54,972 nucleotides of DNA from the NCBI GenBank assembly GCA_013359255.1, contig JABWCF010000018.1:1-54972 (forward strand), in the 5' to 3' direction. Shown piece after piece: positions 17,716 through 26,829 of this stretch. The notes below the pieces were generated by a model. That model saw only the letters and a list, made by a program, of their open reading frames with translations. It ran no database searches and was not told where the DNA came from. This DNA is from Flavobacteriales bacterium (GTDB lineage: Bacteria > Bacteroidota > Bacteroidia > Flavobacteriales_E > Vicingaceae). Numbering within the stretch: the first letter of the stretch is position 1; every line of letters starts with the position of its first letter. The position numbers and the translations under genes were made by a program.

Positions 17716-20700
17716 TTAAAGTTCTTCATCATAGTTTATTTCATCATTCAGAGTATCGCAGTGGTATTGCCTTGGTTTACGACTTTTTGGTTTTTGCGTT
17801 TCTGCTCCTTTGTTTTTTGCTTCGTTCATTTTTTGAAGTATCCGAACTCTTTCGGCTTCATTTCTTTTACGCAACAAGACATCCGTTTCTATATCAAAAT
17901 AAATAATTCCGTCTATTAACGTTTTTTCTACTTTTGAATAGATGGATAAAGGATGTCCGCTCCATATAACTAAATCGGCATCTTTGCCCGATTTTATAGT
18001 CCCTATGCGATGGTCGAGATGAAGCAATTTTGCCGGATTGAGGGTTACCAATTTTAAAGCCTCTTCTTCCGAAATACCTCCGTATTTTACAGCTTTTGCG
18101 GCTTCCTGATTCAACCTTCTTCCCATCTCTGCATCATCGGAATTTATGGCCGTAACAATATCCATACTATGAAGTAGTGCAGCATTGTAGGGAATTGCAT
18201 CGTTTACTTCAAATTTATACGCCCACCAATCGGAAAAAGTAGAGCCCCCTACTCCGTGAGTTTTCATTTTATCGGCCACTTTATACCCCTCTAAAATATG
18301 TGTAAAAGTGTTTACTTTAAAGCCCATACTGTCGGCTACATGCATAAGCATATTTATTTCCGACTGCACATAGGAATGGCACGTTATAAATCGTTTTTGA
18401 TTTAAAATTTCAAGTAATACATCTAGTTCAATGTCTTTTCTTACTGGAATAAAGGGAGGCTGATAGGTATTTTTTTTTGATTGTTTTTTAGATAATGTTA
18501 CATTTTTAGGGGCAAGTATTTTAAGATTGGCTTCATATTCTTTTGCTCTAATAAAAGCGTTGTAATAAACTTGTTCCACGCCCATACGTGTTTGAGGGAA
18601 ACGAATGGTATTAAAATCGCCCCAATTGGATTGTTTTACATTTTCGCCTAATGCAAATTTTATAAATCCATCGGCATTTTCCACTTTCATTTCTTCGGGA
18701 ACTTTTCCCCATCGCAATTTAATAATGGCCGATTGGCCTCCAATACAATTTGCAGAGCCGTGCAGCAATTGGGCGGCTGTTACACCTCCTGCAAGTTGAC
18801 GATAAATATTTACATCATCGCTGTTTACTACATCGGCAATGCTTACCTCGGCTGTAACCGATTGTGCCCCTTCGTTTACTCCCGCACTAATGGCAATATG
18901 AGAATGTTCATCAATAATCCCCGGTGTAATATGTTTTCCGCTGGCATCAACTATTTTGGCATTAAGGGGTGGAAGAATGTTTTTGGCAACCTGTACAATT
19001 TTTCCGTTTTGTATCAGCACATCAGTCTCCTTTAAAACGCCTTCTTTTTCGTTCGTCCATACGGTAGCATTTTTAACTAGTAGAGTTTGTGCAGCCGGAA
19101 TAGAATCTAACCCATATGCTATATTTGGAAACCATACTTTTCCGGGTTGTGTAGAATCGGCACTATTGGTTTTAACTTTGGCGGTATCTGTGTTTTTTTC
19201 TTTCCCGTTCTGTTGCTTTATGGCTGTCCACTTTATCCATTCTCCATCGGGTAGTTGACCCATTCCCTCCCAGATACCACTTTTAAAATAAATATTTCCG
19301 TTTAGTTGAATAAGCCCTTTAAATTTTGCATCGTTGGCGGTAAATGAAAAAGCAATTTGTTTTTCGGTTTGTTTTATGGCAACCTCCGTTTTGTTAGTAT
19401 CTGTTTTTACTCCTTTTTCTACTAAAAAAACAGAACCTTTTAAGGCTTCAGCTTTTCCGCTAACAGAAAGTCTGTAGTAATTATTTTTTATGTTTACATC
19501 GTAAGTGCCTTCAATTTCTATGGGTTCAAAGGGCTTTATAATATTAGGTTTTCCGTTTATCCAGTTTTGGTAAATAATGGCTTTTTCAGAAAATACTACG
19601 GTATCGCAGAGTATAAAATTTGCCTTTTTTCCAACTTCTAAGGAGCCTATTTCGTTGTAAACATTTAATAGTTTTGCCGGAGTTTCGGTAAGGGCTTTTA
19701 AAGCGGCTTGTTCCGGAAGGCCTTTTTTTACGGCAAGTCTTAGGTTTTCCAAAAAGTTTTCGGGTTTTTCGAGACCAAAAGAAGTAATACAAAATTCTAT
19801 TCCAACATCATTTATATATTTCAGGTTATATGGAGCAAGCTCCCAATGTTTAAGATCTTTCAGTGATAAATTTCTTGTTTCGTAGGCATCTCCTGTTTCG
19901 TAGGCTTTCGGAAAATTAAGAGGTAAAATCAATGGTCGTCCGGTAATTTTAATTTCACTTACCCTTTGGTATTCGTCTCCGTTTCCTTTTAAAATAATGT
20001 TTAAATTAAACTCTTTCGCAATTTTGTCGGCTCTTAGTATCGATAATTTATCTCGCACATCGAAAACAACAGGCAGGTTTGCGTTATGGTTAAGGGCTTC
20101 TAAAGCAATGTTAAACTCTGTGTGATATCCGCCTTTTGCGTACCATTCAGCATCATAATAGGTTTGCCTAATCAGTGCAATGGTACCCATCAATGATGAT
20201 GGATAGGCTTGAGTAGAGCTACCTTTTGAAAAAGAAATTGCCTGAGCTGCTTTGTTATTAATTATTTCGATATTTTCTTTTTCGGAACCTAGCATAACTA
20301 ACGCTGCAGAACCCCGCATTATGCCATCGTGTTTATGTGTTAAAACAGCCCCAAATCCTTGTTTTTGCAGTTCTTTGGCTTTTTCGGGTTGTATTGAGAA
20401 TTTTTCAAATGCATTTTGTTCGGGAGTAATCGCCTGATTCCAATTGTAGGCTCCTTTGCGATTATTTTCGTACTGAGGTCCAAAAGAAGATGGGGTTTCT
20501 TTTTTATCGTCTGTTATTCCGTAATTGCTATATAAATCAATAAAAGAAGGATAAATATGTTTTCCGTTTAAGTTAACAACAACAGAATTTGCAGGTAGTG
20601 TTACTTGTTGACCGATTGCTTCTACTTTTCCATTTTTAATAAGCAATGTTGCATTTTCTATAGTAGTTAAGCTATTTACATGAAGCACCGCATTGATAAA

Positions 20701-20811
20701 TGCGTAATAATTATGGTTGGTATTTTGAACTCCATTTATGTGAAATGTTTGCTGTGCGTTTGCAAAAGATAAAATGATTAAACACAATACTCCTAAAAAT
20801 AAATTCCTCAT
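17716..20811 (-). CDS. Secreted tandem amidohydrolase-family protein, two domains
   Basis: A 1031-residue exported protein; residues 1-19 are a signal peptide (LFLGVLCLIILSFANAQ). It has two amidohydrolase domains. The N-terminal one (to about 430) has YPSFIDLYSN in place of the HxH motif and ends with LTETPAKLLNV...GSLEVGKKANFIL, so it is degenerate. A linker region of about 150 residues follows. The C-terminal domain keeps the ligands: HSH in PGIIDEHSHI (about 634), His in TCHSY (about 810), His in FTHILEG (about 836) and Asp in INSDDAEM (about 890), then LVTLNPAKLLHL. The active half should be a periplasmic metal-dependent hydrolase, of unknown substrate. It is first in an operon with the 443-residue paralogue and has a strong promoter upstream. 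Confidence 0.9.
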   Translation of the reverse strand: MRNLFLGVLCLIILSFANAQQTFHINGVQNTNHNYYAFINAVLHVNSLTTIENATLLIKNGKVEAIGQQVTLPANSVVVNLNGKHIYPSFIDLYSNYGITDDKKETPSSFGPQYENNRKGAYNWNQAITPEQNAFEKFSIQPEKAKELQKQGFGAVLTHKHDGIMRGSAALVMLGSEKENIEIINNKAAQAISFSKGSSTQAYPSSLMGTIALIRQTYYDAEWYAKGGYHTEFNIALEALNHNANLPVVFDVRDKLSILRADKIAKEFNLNIILKGNGDEYQRVSEIKITGRPLILPLNFPKAYETGDAYETRNLSLKDLKHWELAPYNLKYINDVGIEFCITSFGLEKPENFLENLRLAVKKGLPEQAALKALTETPAKLLNVYNEIGSLEVGKKANFILCDTVVFSEKAIIYQNWINGKPNIIKPFEPIEIEGTYDVNIKNNYYRLSVSGKAEALKGSVFLVEKGVKTDTNKTEVAIKQTEKQIAFSFTANDAKFKGLIQLNGNIYFKSGIWEGMGQLPDGEWIKWTAIKQQNGKEKNTDTAKVKTNSADSTQPGKVWFPNIAYGLDSIPAAQTLLVKNATVWTNEKEGVLKETDVLIQNGKIVQVAKNILPPLNAKIVDASGKHITPGIIDEHSHIAISAGVNEGAQSVTAEVSIADVVNSDDVNIYRQLAGGVTAAQLLHGSANCIGGQSAIIKLRWGKVPEEMKVENADGFIKFALGENVKQSNWGDFNTIRFPQTRMGVEQVYYNAFIRAKEYEANLKILAPKNVTLSKKQSKKNTYQPPFIPVRKDIELDVLLEILNQKRFITCHSYVQSEINMLMHVADSMGFKVNTFTHILEGYKVADKMKTHGVGGSTFSDWWAYKFEVNDAIPYNAALLHSMDIVTAINSDDAEMGRRLNQEAAKAVKYGGISEEEALKLVTLNPAKLLHLDHRIGTIKSGKDADLVIWSGHPLSIYSKVEKTLIDGIIYFDIETDVLLRKRNEAERVRILQKMNEAKNKGAETQKPKSRKPRQYHCDTLNDEINYDEEL

Positions 20812-20832
20812 AGTTTAAAAAAATTGAAAAGC

Positions 20833-20861
20833 CAAATTTAGCGAAAAAATAAGGGGGACAA
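20833..20861 (-). promoter_or_regulatory. Promoter of the amidohydrolase operon
   Basis: On the minus strand there is TTG (20861-20859), exactly 18 bases, then TAAATTTG (20840-20833), a perfect Bacteroidota -7 box, with the ATG 22 bases downstream at 20811. The rest of the 253-base gap (20812-21064) to the WYL regulator shows nothing else I can name. Confidence 0.7.
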
Positions 20862-21064
20862 GAATTTGGATTCTGAATTCGTTTTATGCTGAATTAAGGC
20901 AGTTTTTGGTGGTTTATATTGTTCAACACTAAAATTAATATATGTTTTTCATGCAGAAACCGTAGTTACTACAATGTTGAAATTTGTTTAGAAAACATTT
21001 TCTCTTTTTAATTTGCGTAATTCGACCTGAAGAGTGCATTAAAGCCTTTCATTCTATAAATTTA

Positions 21065-21967
21065 CTACTCGTAATTTTTTAAAGAATCTTTGTATATTTT
21101 TTTAAGTTTACCTTTTAACGAAAGGGGTTTTATTACTTTGATATGTTGCCCCCATGAAAGCAACTGTTGAATAAGTTCCACATTGGGAGTAACGAAAATA
21201 GAAAAAACCATTCCGTTCTTATCTTCATTTATTTTTTGTTGTGAATGATGGAGAGGTAAAGCCTCTAAGTATTTAGCTTGTATAGTATCTACTTTAAACA
21301 AAATTTCCTGAGGAGCAGGAACTGTGTATGTTAAGCCAATGGTGTGTTTAAAAAGCTCTTTCGCATTAAATTGCTTTGCGGGAGCATACCCTTGTGTTAA
21401 TACCTGTAAATTTTCGATACGATCTAGACCAAATGTGCGAATTTCTTTACTATAATCTAAAACCCCTACTACATACCATCGATATAAATACTCTTTAAGC
21501 AGGTAGGGGTGAATAGTATAGTCCTTTTTCGAATTAAAAGTATAATTGTGGTGTGCAAAAGAAATTTTTTTTCTATTTTTTATAGCCAATAAAACAGGTT
21601 TTATATGATCTGCTCCCTTTAAATTTCCGCTCGCTTCAAACATAATAATGGAATGGGGTAATTTTAAATTCACCACGCTATCAGAAAAAACAGAAGCGGT
21701 ATTTAATACCTCTAAAAAACGGGTAAAGTTATCTAGATTGATGCTCGTTTCTTTGTTTATAAAATACCCTTGCCTAACCTTACTGTATTCAATTTCTATT
21801 TGAAAGGTATTACGAATATGCTCAATATCCCGCTGCAATGTTCTGTCCGATATTTCATACCCTTCCCTCGCAAGTGTGGAGCTTATCTCTTGTAAAGAAG
21901 GGAATTGCCCCGAAGCCACTTTTTCAATAATTAAAAAATACCTTTTAATAATTGCATTATAACTCAT
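21065..21967 (-). CDS. YafY-type HTH transcriptional regulator with WYL domain
   Basis: A 300-residue protein. The N-terminal winged helix (residues about 5-60) includes DRTLQRDIEHIR, the typical recognition segment of DeoR-like WYL regulators. The WYL domain is in the middle (about 125-200), with YLYRWYVVGVLDYSKEIRTFGLDRIENL. A C-terminal WCX-like region follows. WYL proteins bind nucleic acid or nucleotide ligands and act as repressors or activators. It is divergent from the thiolase gene at 22045 with a 77-base gap, so it may control that operon or itself; this is inference from position only. Confidence 0.88.
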   Translation of the reverse strand: MSYNAIIKRYFLIIEKVASGQFPSLQEISSTLAREGYEISDRTLQRDIEHIRNTFQIEIEYSKVRQGYFINKETSINLDNFTRFLEVLNTASVFSDSVVNLKLPHSIIMFEASGNLKGADHIKPVLLAIKNRKKISFAHHNYTFNSKKDYTIHPYLLKEYLYRWYVVGVLDYSKEIRTFGLDRIENLQVLTQGYAPAKQFNAKELFKHTIGLTYTVPAPQEILFKVDTIQAKYLEALPLHHSQQKINEDKNGMVFSIFVTPNVELIQQLLSWGQHIKVIKPLSLKGKLKKIYKDSLKNYE

Positions 21968-22044
21968 TGTAAAAATTTAAAAATTCACAACGAATATAAG
22001 TAGTTTTACAAGCAGAAAAAAATAATAAAGTATAAAAATATGCT

Positions 22045-23250
22045 ATGGAAAATGCTTTTATAGTTGACGGAATAAGAACACCGATTGGAAATCTTGGCGG
22101 CTCACTTTCACCCATTCGAACTGATAATTTGGCTGCGCTTGTAATACAAACCCTGCTAAAACGCAATTTGAGTATAAACCCTGCCGAGTTGGAAGACGTT
22201 ATTTTAGGCTGTGCCAATCAGGCAGGTGAAGACAACCGAAATGTAGCCCGCATGGCTTTATTACTAGCTGGCTTGCCATGGAAAGTAGGAGGGGAAACCG
22301 TAAACCGTTTATGTGCTTCAGGAATGGCCGCAGTGATAAATGCATCAAACGCCATAATCATAGGCAACGGAGAGCTTTATATAGCAGGCGGAGTAGAACA
22401 CATGACCAGAGCCCCTTGGGTAATTTCCAAGGCAGGTTCGGCATTTGGCCGAGACCAACAACTATTCGACAGTAGTTTTGGCTGGCGTTTCATAAATCCT
22501 AAAATGAAAGAATTGTACGGCACCGAAGGTATGGGCGAAACAGCAGAAAACCTAGTTCATTTGTATAACATTAGCAGAGAACACCAAGATGTATTTGCTT
22601 TATGGAGCCAGCAAAAAGCTGCCGAAGCGAAACAAAACGGAAGACTGGCAGAAGAAATTGTTCCAGTTGAAATTCCACAAAAAAAAGGAGAATCTCTTAT
22701 TTTCTCTGAAGATGAATTTATAAAACCAGGAACAAATCTTGAAACACTCACAAAACTAAAACCAGCCTTTAGAAAAGATGGAACGGTAACTGCAGGCAAC
22801 TCATCCGGATTAAATGATGGTGCAGTAGCCCTTTTGCTTGCCTCCGAAAACGGACTTAAAAAACATAGTCTTAAACCACTGGCTCGCATTGTTTCTTCTG
22901 CCATTGCCGGAGTAGAGCCTCGCATTATGGGAATAGGCCCCGTATTTGCCACCGAAAAAGCATTAAATAGAGCAGGTTTAAAATTAGATGATATAGATAT
23001 TATAGAATTAAACGAAGCGTTTGCCGCTCAAGCATTGGCATGCACCCGCAAAATGGGCTTAGCTGATAATGATTCCCGTATTAACCCAAACGGAGGAGCC
23101 ATTGCTCTTGGTCACCCGCTGGGCATGAGTGGTGCTAGAATTATTTATACCGCTGCATTAGAACTGCATAAGCAAAATAAAAAATATGCCCTTGCCACAC
23201 TTTGCATTGGTGTGGGGCAAGGTTATGCCTGTATTTTGGAAAAAGTTTAA
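22045..23250 (+). CDS. Thiolase, 3-oxoadipyl-CoA/acetyl-CoA acyltransferase type
   Basis: A 401-residue thiolase. The acyl-accepting cysteine is in NRLCASGM (Cys90), the C-terminal histidine is in GGAIALGHPLGMSG (His357) and the second cysteine in CIGVGQG (Cys387), so it is complete. Segments such as ILGCANQAGEDNRNVARMA, GWRFINPKMK and RKDGTVTAGNSSGLNDG fit the 3-oxoadipyl-CoA thiolase group (PaaJ/PcaF) more closely than generic acetoacetyl-CoA thiolases. The presence of a PaaY-like gene 3 kb downstream on the same strand supports a phenylacetate or aromatic-acid degradation role, but no other paa genes are in the window, so a beta-oxidation role is still possible. Confidence 0.92.
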   Translation: MENAFIVDGIRTPIGNLGGSLSPIRTDNLAALVIQTLLKRNLSINPAELEDVILGCANQAGEDNRNVARMALLLAGLPWKVGGETVNRLCASGMAAVINASNAIIIGNGELYIAGGVEHMTRAPWVISKAGSAFGRDQQLFDSSFGWRFINPKMKELYGTEGMGETAENLVHLYNISREHQDVFALWSQQKAAEAKQNGRLAEEIVPVEIPQKKGESLIFSEDEFIKPGTNLETLTKLKPAFRKDGTVTAGNSSGLNDGAVALLLASENGLKKHSLKPLARIVSSAIAGVEPRIMGIGPVFATEKALNRAGLKLDDIDIIELNEAFAAQALACTRKMGLADNDSRINPNGGAIALGHPLGMSGARIIYTAALELHKQNKKYALATLCIGVGQGYACILEKV

Positions 23251-23265
23251 CGTCTCATTGCCCTT

Positions 23266-24606
23266 ATGAAAAATCAAGTATATTACTACATTCTTTATTT
23301 CCTACTTGTATTTTTCATTTTTATACCTCATGTATATTCAGAAAATAAAATAGACTCTCTTGAAAAACAACTACAGCACTTCTCCTCTAATGATACCAAC
23401 AAAATTAACCTGCAATTAGAACTCGCTAATGCAATTGGCTGGAACAATGCATCAAAAATGATTGAATATGCTACTGATGCTAAAGTTACCGCAGAAAAAT
23501 TAAATTACAAAAAGGGTTTATTTTATGCTTATCAAATATTAGCTATGGCCCGATATGTAACGGGAGAATACGATAAAGGGTTGGCCGATGCAAAAATGGC
23601 CTATCATATAGCTAATAAAGAAAAGCAAAATGATTGGAAATTTTCTATTCTAAACACAATAGGATTGCTTTACCAACAGCTAAAAAAATACAAAGAGTCT
23701 GTTGAATATTTTGAAGAAATTATAGTACTCCAAAAAAATAATCCTAATGCTGATTTATCAAGCACCTATAACAATATTGCCAATTCATACATGAGTATGA
23801 ATTTGTTCGAAAAATCTATGCAGTATAGGAACAAAGCATTAACGATAAGAAAAAATAAAAACGATATTTCAGGCATTGCCGATTGTTACAACGATATAGG
23901 AGAAAACTTTCTGTTAAAAAACGAAATCGACTCTGCTATATTGTATTTCAAAAGTTGCTACAAAATAAAAGAAGAAATAAATGACGAAGAAATGCTTTCT
24001 CTCTCGGCCCTTAACTTGGGCAAAGCTTTAATTGAAAAAAAGAGATTTGCCGAAGCCGAAAGATACCTCAATATAGCCTTGTTTTATGCAAATAAAATTG
24101 GGTCAAAATTATACAAACTAAATACATTTAATTATTTAGCTATTATTGCCAACAAACAATTCAACTACAAGTACGAAGCTGAATTACTGAATGAAATCAT
24201 TCGGTTAAAAGAAGATTTATTAAACGAAGAGAGTGTAAAACAAATGAATCGTTTACACTCGGAATTTGAAACCGAGAAAAAAGAATTAAAAATTACACAA
24301 CTGCTCAAAGAAAAAAAACAACAACAAATAATTGCATTCGAAAAAGAAAAAAGAAATAAATTAATCGGATTTTTCTTGACTGGCGGAGTATTACTTCTTT
24401 GTTCTTTTTTATTGATATTAAATAACCGTTTCAGAACAACCAAAAAACATAAATTAGAAATTGAAAAACAAATTGTAGAACAAAAACAAAAGGAAACTCT
24501 CGATAGTATATACTACGCCAAACGTATTCAGAACTGCATGCTACCCAACGAAAAGCATTTACAGAAAAAAATAAACGAATTAAAAAAAGCATACAACTCT
24601 ATTTAA
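23266..24606 (+). CDS. TPR membrane protein, ends at SpoIIE-linker motif (copy A)
   Basis: A 446-residue protein with a signal peptide (about 1-25), five or more TPR-like helical repeats (about 60-320, for example SSTYNNIANSYMSMNLFEKSMQY), a lysine/glutamate coiled coil, one transmembrane helix (about 366-386, LIGFFLTGGVLLLCSFLLIL) and a cytoplasmic tail ending ETLDSIYYAKRIQNCMLPNEKHL. In many Bacteroidota proteins the DSIxYAKRIQxxxLP element leads into a SpoIIE-type phosphatase domain; here the protein stops about 20 residues later, with no phosphatase. It starts 15 bases after the thiolase stop. Likely a signalling protein that has lost, or acts without, its output domain. Confidence 0.82.
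   Translation: MKNQVYYYILYFLLVFFIFIPHVYSENKIDSLEKQLQHFSSNDTNKINLQLELANAIGWNNASKMIEYATDAKVTAEKLNYKKGLFYAYQILAMARYVTGEYDKGLADAKMAYHIANKEKQNDWKFSILNTIGLLYQQLKKYKESVEYFEEIIVLQKNNPNADLSSTYNNIANSYMSMNLFEKSMQYRNKALTIRKNKNDISGIADCYNDIGENFLLKNEIDSAILYFKSCYKIKEEINDEEMLSLSALNLGKALIEKKRFAEAERYLNIALFYANKIGSKLYKLNTFNYLAIIANKQFNYKYEAELLNEIIRLKEDLLNEESVKQMNRLHSEFETEKKELKITQLLKEKKQQQIIAFEKEKRNKLIGFFLTGGVLLLCSFLLILNNRFRTTKKHKLEIEKQIVEQKQKETLDSIYYAKRIQNCMLPNEKHLQKKINELKKAYNSI
24481..24587 (+). repeat. 107-bp 3' module, copy A
   Basis: This segment of the first TPR gene matches 26016-26122 of the second with five mismatches in 107 bases by eye; four mismatches are synonymous and one changes Asn to His. The rest of the two genes is far more diverged. 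It encodes the tail QKQKETLDSIYYAKRIQ through INELK. Confidence 0.85.
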
Positions 24607-24617
24607 AATACAAACTA

Positions 24618-26135
24618 TTGTTTAAATATCCTATAAATAGTTCCATCTTAAAAGTAATTTCAATATTATTTGTGTTGACGTTTTGTTTATCAAAAACGTA
24701 TTCTCAAGAAGAGCTGAAAGTTGTGGATTCCTTGAAAAGAGAACTAAAAAAATTAAATGCTCTTCCTGAAAACATAAATAATGACACAATTAAACTGAAT
24801 ATTCTTGAAGCTTTAATTGAAAATATATATGAGGATGAAGTTTGGGGCAAATACAATGCAGAATATATTAGAATATCTAAAAAATTGCTTAAAAATGAGG
24901 ATAAAAAAATTAAAAGAAAAGCTCAACTCTCATTTGCTTTAGGGTTAAACGATGAAGGTTTATTAGAAAGCAATAGAGGAAACTATAAAATCGCTGAACA
25001 ACATTATCTTAAAAGTTTAAAAATTCTTACGCTTCTTAACGAAGAAGAAAATTTAGCCATGGCACTAAACAATATTGGATATAACTATAAAGCACAAGGT
25101 AATTTGGTAAAAGCTCTTGATTATTATTTGCAAAGCCTAAAAATTAGAGAAACAATAAACGATGAGAGTGGAATTGCAACATCTTTAAATAACATTGGTT
25201 TGATTTATGATGCCCAAAGAAATCAGAAATTGGCTAAAGAATACTTCTTGAGGTGTATTAAAATTTTAGAAAAACATGGAGATAAATACCAAATATCCGG
25301 CACCTTAAACAATCTTGCAAACATCTATTTAAAAGAGCTTTATTTTAATAAAGCCATAGAATTATATATCCGAAGCAAGGTGCTTCAACAAAGCATTGGC
25401 GATAAAAATGGAGAAGCTTATACGTATGTAAATTTAGGTACGGTATATATAAACATGAAAAAATATAATGAATCCATCAACTATTTCAAAAAAGGCTTAA
25501 ACATATTCACATCTATTGGCCTAAATGAGGGTCTTGCTTGGACATATATTAATCTTGGACAAATCCATTTACTTTTAAAAAATTATAAAGAATCGAACCG
25601 GTATTTAGATAGCGCTTCATTTTTTGCTTATAAAATAAATCAGCCTGAATTAATACAACGTGCTGAATTTTTTAATTACCAACTCGATTCAACATTAGGA
25701 AAATACAACGGAGCATTTGAACATTATAAAAAATATATCTTTTATAGAGATAGCATAACCAATAACGAAACAGAGAAAAAAAATATTCAGTTACAACTTA
25801 ATTATGAATTTGAAAAGAAAGAAGCCGTACTAAAAACTCAACAACATAAAGACAGATTAATTACTGAAGAAAAAAGCAAAAAACAACAACTTATTATTTG
25901 GATTACAGTCATTACATTAATATTGGTATTCTCCCTTTCTGTTTTTATTCTACGAACTCTAAACCTAACCAAAAAACAAAAAGCAATTATTGAAGCACAA
26001 AAAGATTTTGCAGAACAAAAACAAAAAGAAACCCTCGATAGTATATACTACGCTAAACGTATTCAGCACTGCATGCTACCCAACGAGAAGCATTTACAGA
26101 AAAAAATAAACGAATTAAAAAATCAACATACATGA
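24618..26135 (+). CDS. TPR membrane protein, ends at SpoIIE-linker motif (copy B)
   Basis: A 505-residue paralogue of the preceding gene, with a TTG start at 24618 chosen because it gives a signal peptide (ISILFVLTFCLSKTYSQ) 11 bases after the upstream stop. At least five TPRs run from about residue 110 to 340 (NNIGYNYKAQGNLVKALDYY, NNLANIYLKELYFNKAIEL, VNLGTVYINMKKYNESINYF). A coiled coil, one transmembrane helix (about 428-448, IWITVITLILVFSLSVFIL) and the tail ETLDSIYYAKRIQHCMLPNEKHL follow. It ends at nearly the same point as copy A. It overlaps the PaaY-like gene by four bases (ATGA). Extracytoplasmic TPR sensing with a short cytoplasmic tail is the likely layout. Confidence 0.82.
   Translation: MFKYPINSSILKVISILFVLTFCLSKTYSQEELKVVDSLKRELKKLNALPENINNDTIKLNILEALIENIYEDEVWGKYNAEYIRISKKLLKNEDKKIKRKAQLSFALGLNDEGLLESNRGNYKIAEQHYLKSLKILTLLNEEENLAMALNNIGYNYKAQGNLVKALDYYLQSLKIRETINDESGIATSLNNIGLIYDAQRNQKLAKEYFLRCIKILEKHGDKYQISGTLNNLANIYLKELYFNKAIELYIRSKVLQQSIGDKNGEAYTYVNLGTVYINMKKYNESINYFKKGLNIFTSIGLNEGLAWTYINLGQIHLLLKNYKESNRYLDSASFFAYKINQPELIQRAEFFNYQLDSTLGKYNGAFEHYKKYIFYRDSITNNETEKKNIQLQLNYEFEKKEAVLKTQQHKDRLITEEKSKKQQLIIWITVITLILVFSLSVFILRTLNLTKKQKAIIEAQKDFAEQKQKETLDSIYYAKRIQHCMLPNEKHLQKKINELKNQHT
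26016..26122 (+). repeat. 107-bp 3' module, copy B
   Basis: Partner of 24481-24587, with five differences by eye. The similarity breaks down abruptly on both sides: after the module copy A reads on to AYNSI and copy B to NQHT before their stops. Confidence 0.85.
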
Positions 26136-26740
26136 TTTACGAGTTTAAAGGATTTAAACCTGTTATACATAAATCGGCATTTGTGCACCCACAAGCAGCG
26201 GTTACAGGCAATGTAATTATTGGCAAAGATGTTTATATAGGGCCGGGAGCTGCCATACGTGCCGATTGGGGTAAAATTATCATTGAAGACGGATGCAATA
26301 TTCAAGAAAATTGCACCGTACACATGTTTCCCGGAATTACGGTTACGTTGCACCAAGAAGCACACATAGGCCACGGTGCCATTATACACGGTGCCAGCAT
26401 TGGAAAAAACTGTTTGATAGGAATGAACTCCGTAGTAATGGATCATGTAGAAATGGAAGAAGAATGCATTATCGGAGCACTTTGTTTTGTGCCACAGGGA
26501 ATGAAAATTCCTAAACGCAGCCTGCTGGTTGGAAACCCTGCAAAAATTATTAAACAAGTAACCAACGAAATGCTCGAATGGAAAACCATGGGCACCAAAC
26601 TATACCAAAGCTTACCTCAACAATGTTATAAAAGTTTAAAACCTTGTGCTCCTCTTCAGCGAGAACCCGCCTATACCCCGGAACAAGAAGCCCTTTACAA
26701 CACATGGAATGAAATTAAACACAAAAGCAAGAAAAAATAA
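26132..26740 (+). CDS. paaY: PaaY-type gamma-carbonic-anhydrase-like thioesterase
   Basis: A 202-residue left-handed beta-helix protein. Hexapeptide repeats run from about residue 15 to 145 (VIIGKDVYIGPGAAIRADWGKI, HIGHGAIIHGASIGKNCLIGMNSVVMD), with the histidines of the gamma-class zinc site (HMFP, HIGHGAIIHG). The C-terminal helix LEWKTMGTKLYQSLPQQC followed by PLQREP matches PaaY of phenylacetate catabolism, a thioesterase that relieves dead-end CoA adducts, better than plain carbonic anhydrases. It shares an ATGA overlap with the TPR gene upstream. The thiolase at 22045 is a plausible pathway partner. Confidence 0.82.
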   Translation: MIYEFKGFKPVIHKSAFVHPQAAVTGNVIIGKDVYIGPGAAIRADWGKIIIEDGCNIQENCTVHMFPGITVTLHQEAHIGHGAIIHGASIGKNCLIGMNSVVMDHVEMEEECIIGALCFVPQGMKIPKRSLLVGNPAKIIKQVTNEMLEWKTMGTKLYQSLPQQCYKSLKPCAPLQREPAYTPEQEALYNTWNEIKHKSKKK

Positions 26741-26807
26741 AAACTTCCTGATTTTATTCCTTCGAATAATAAATTACACAAAACACCATAAGAATAAAAA
26801 CCCCGCT

Positions 26808-26815
26808 TACCTTTG
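26808..26815 (+). promoter_or_regulatory. -7 box before the pseudouridine synthase gene
   Basis: TACCTTTG fits TAnnTTTG perfectly and lies 15 bases before the ATG at 26830. I do not see a good TTG at the -33 position. Confidence 0.4.
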
Positions 26816-26829
26816 CAAAAAATACAGCT

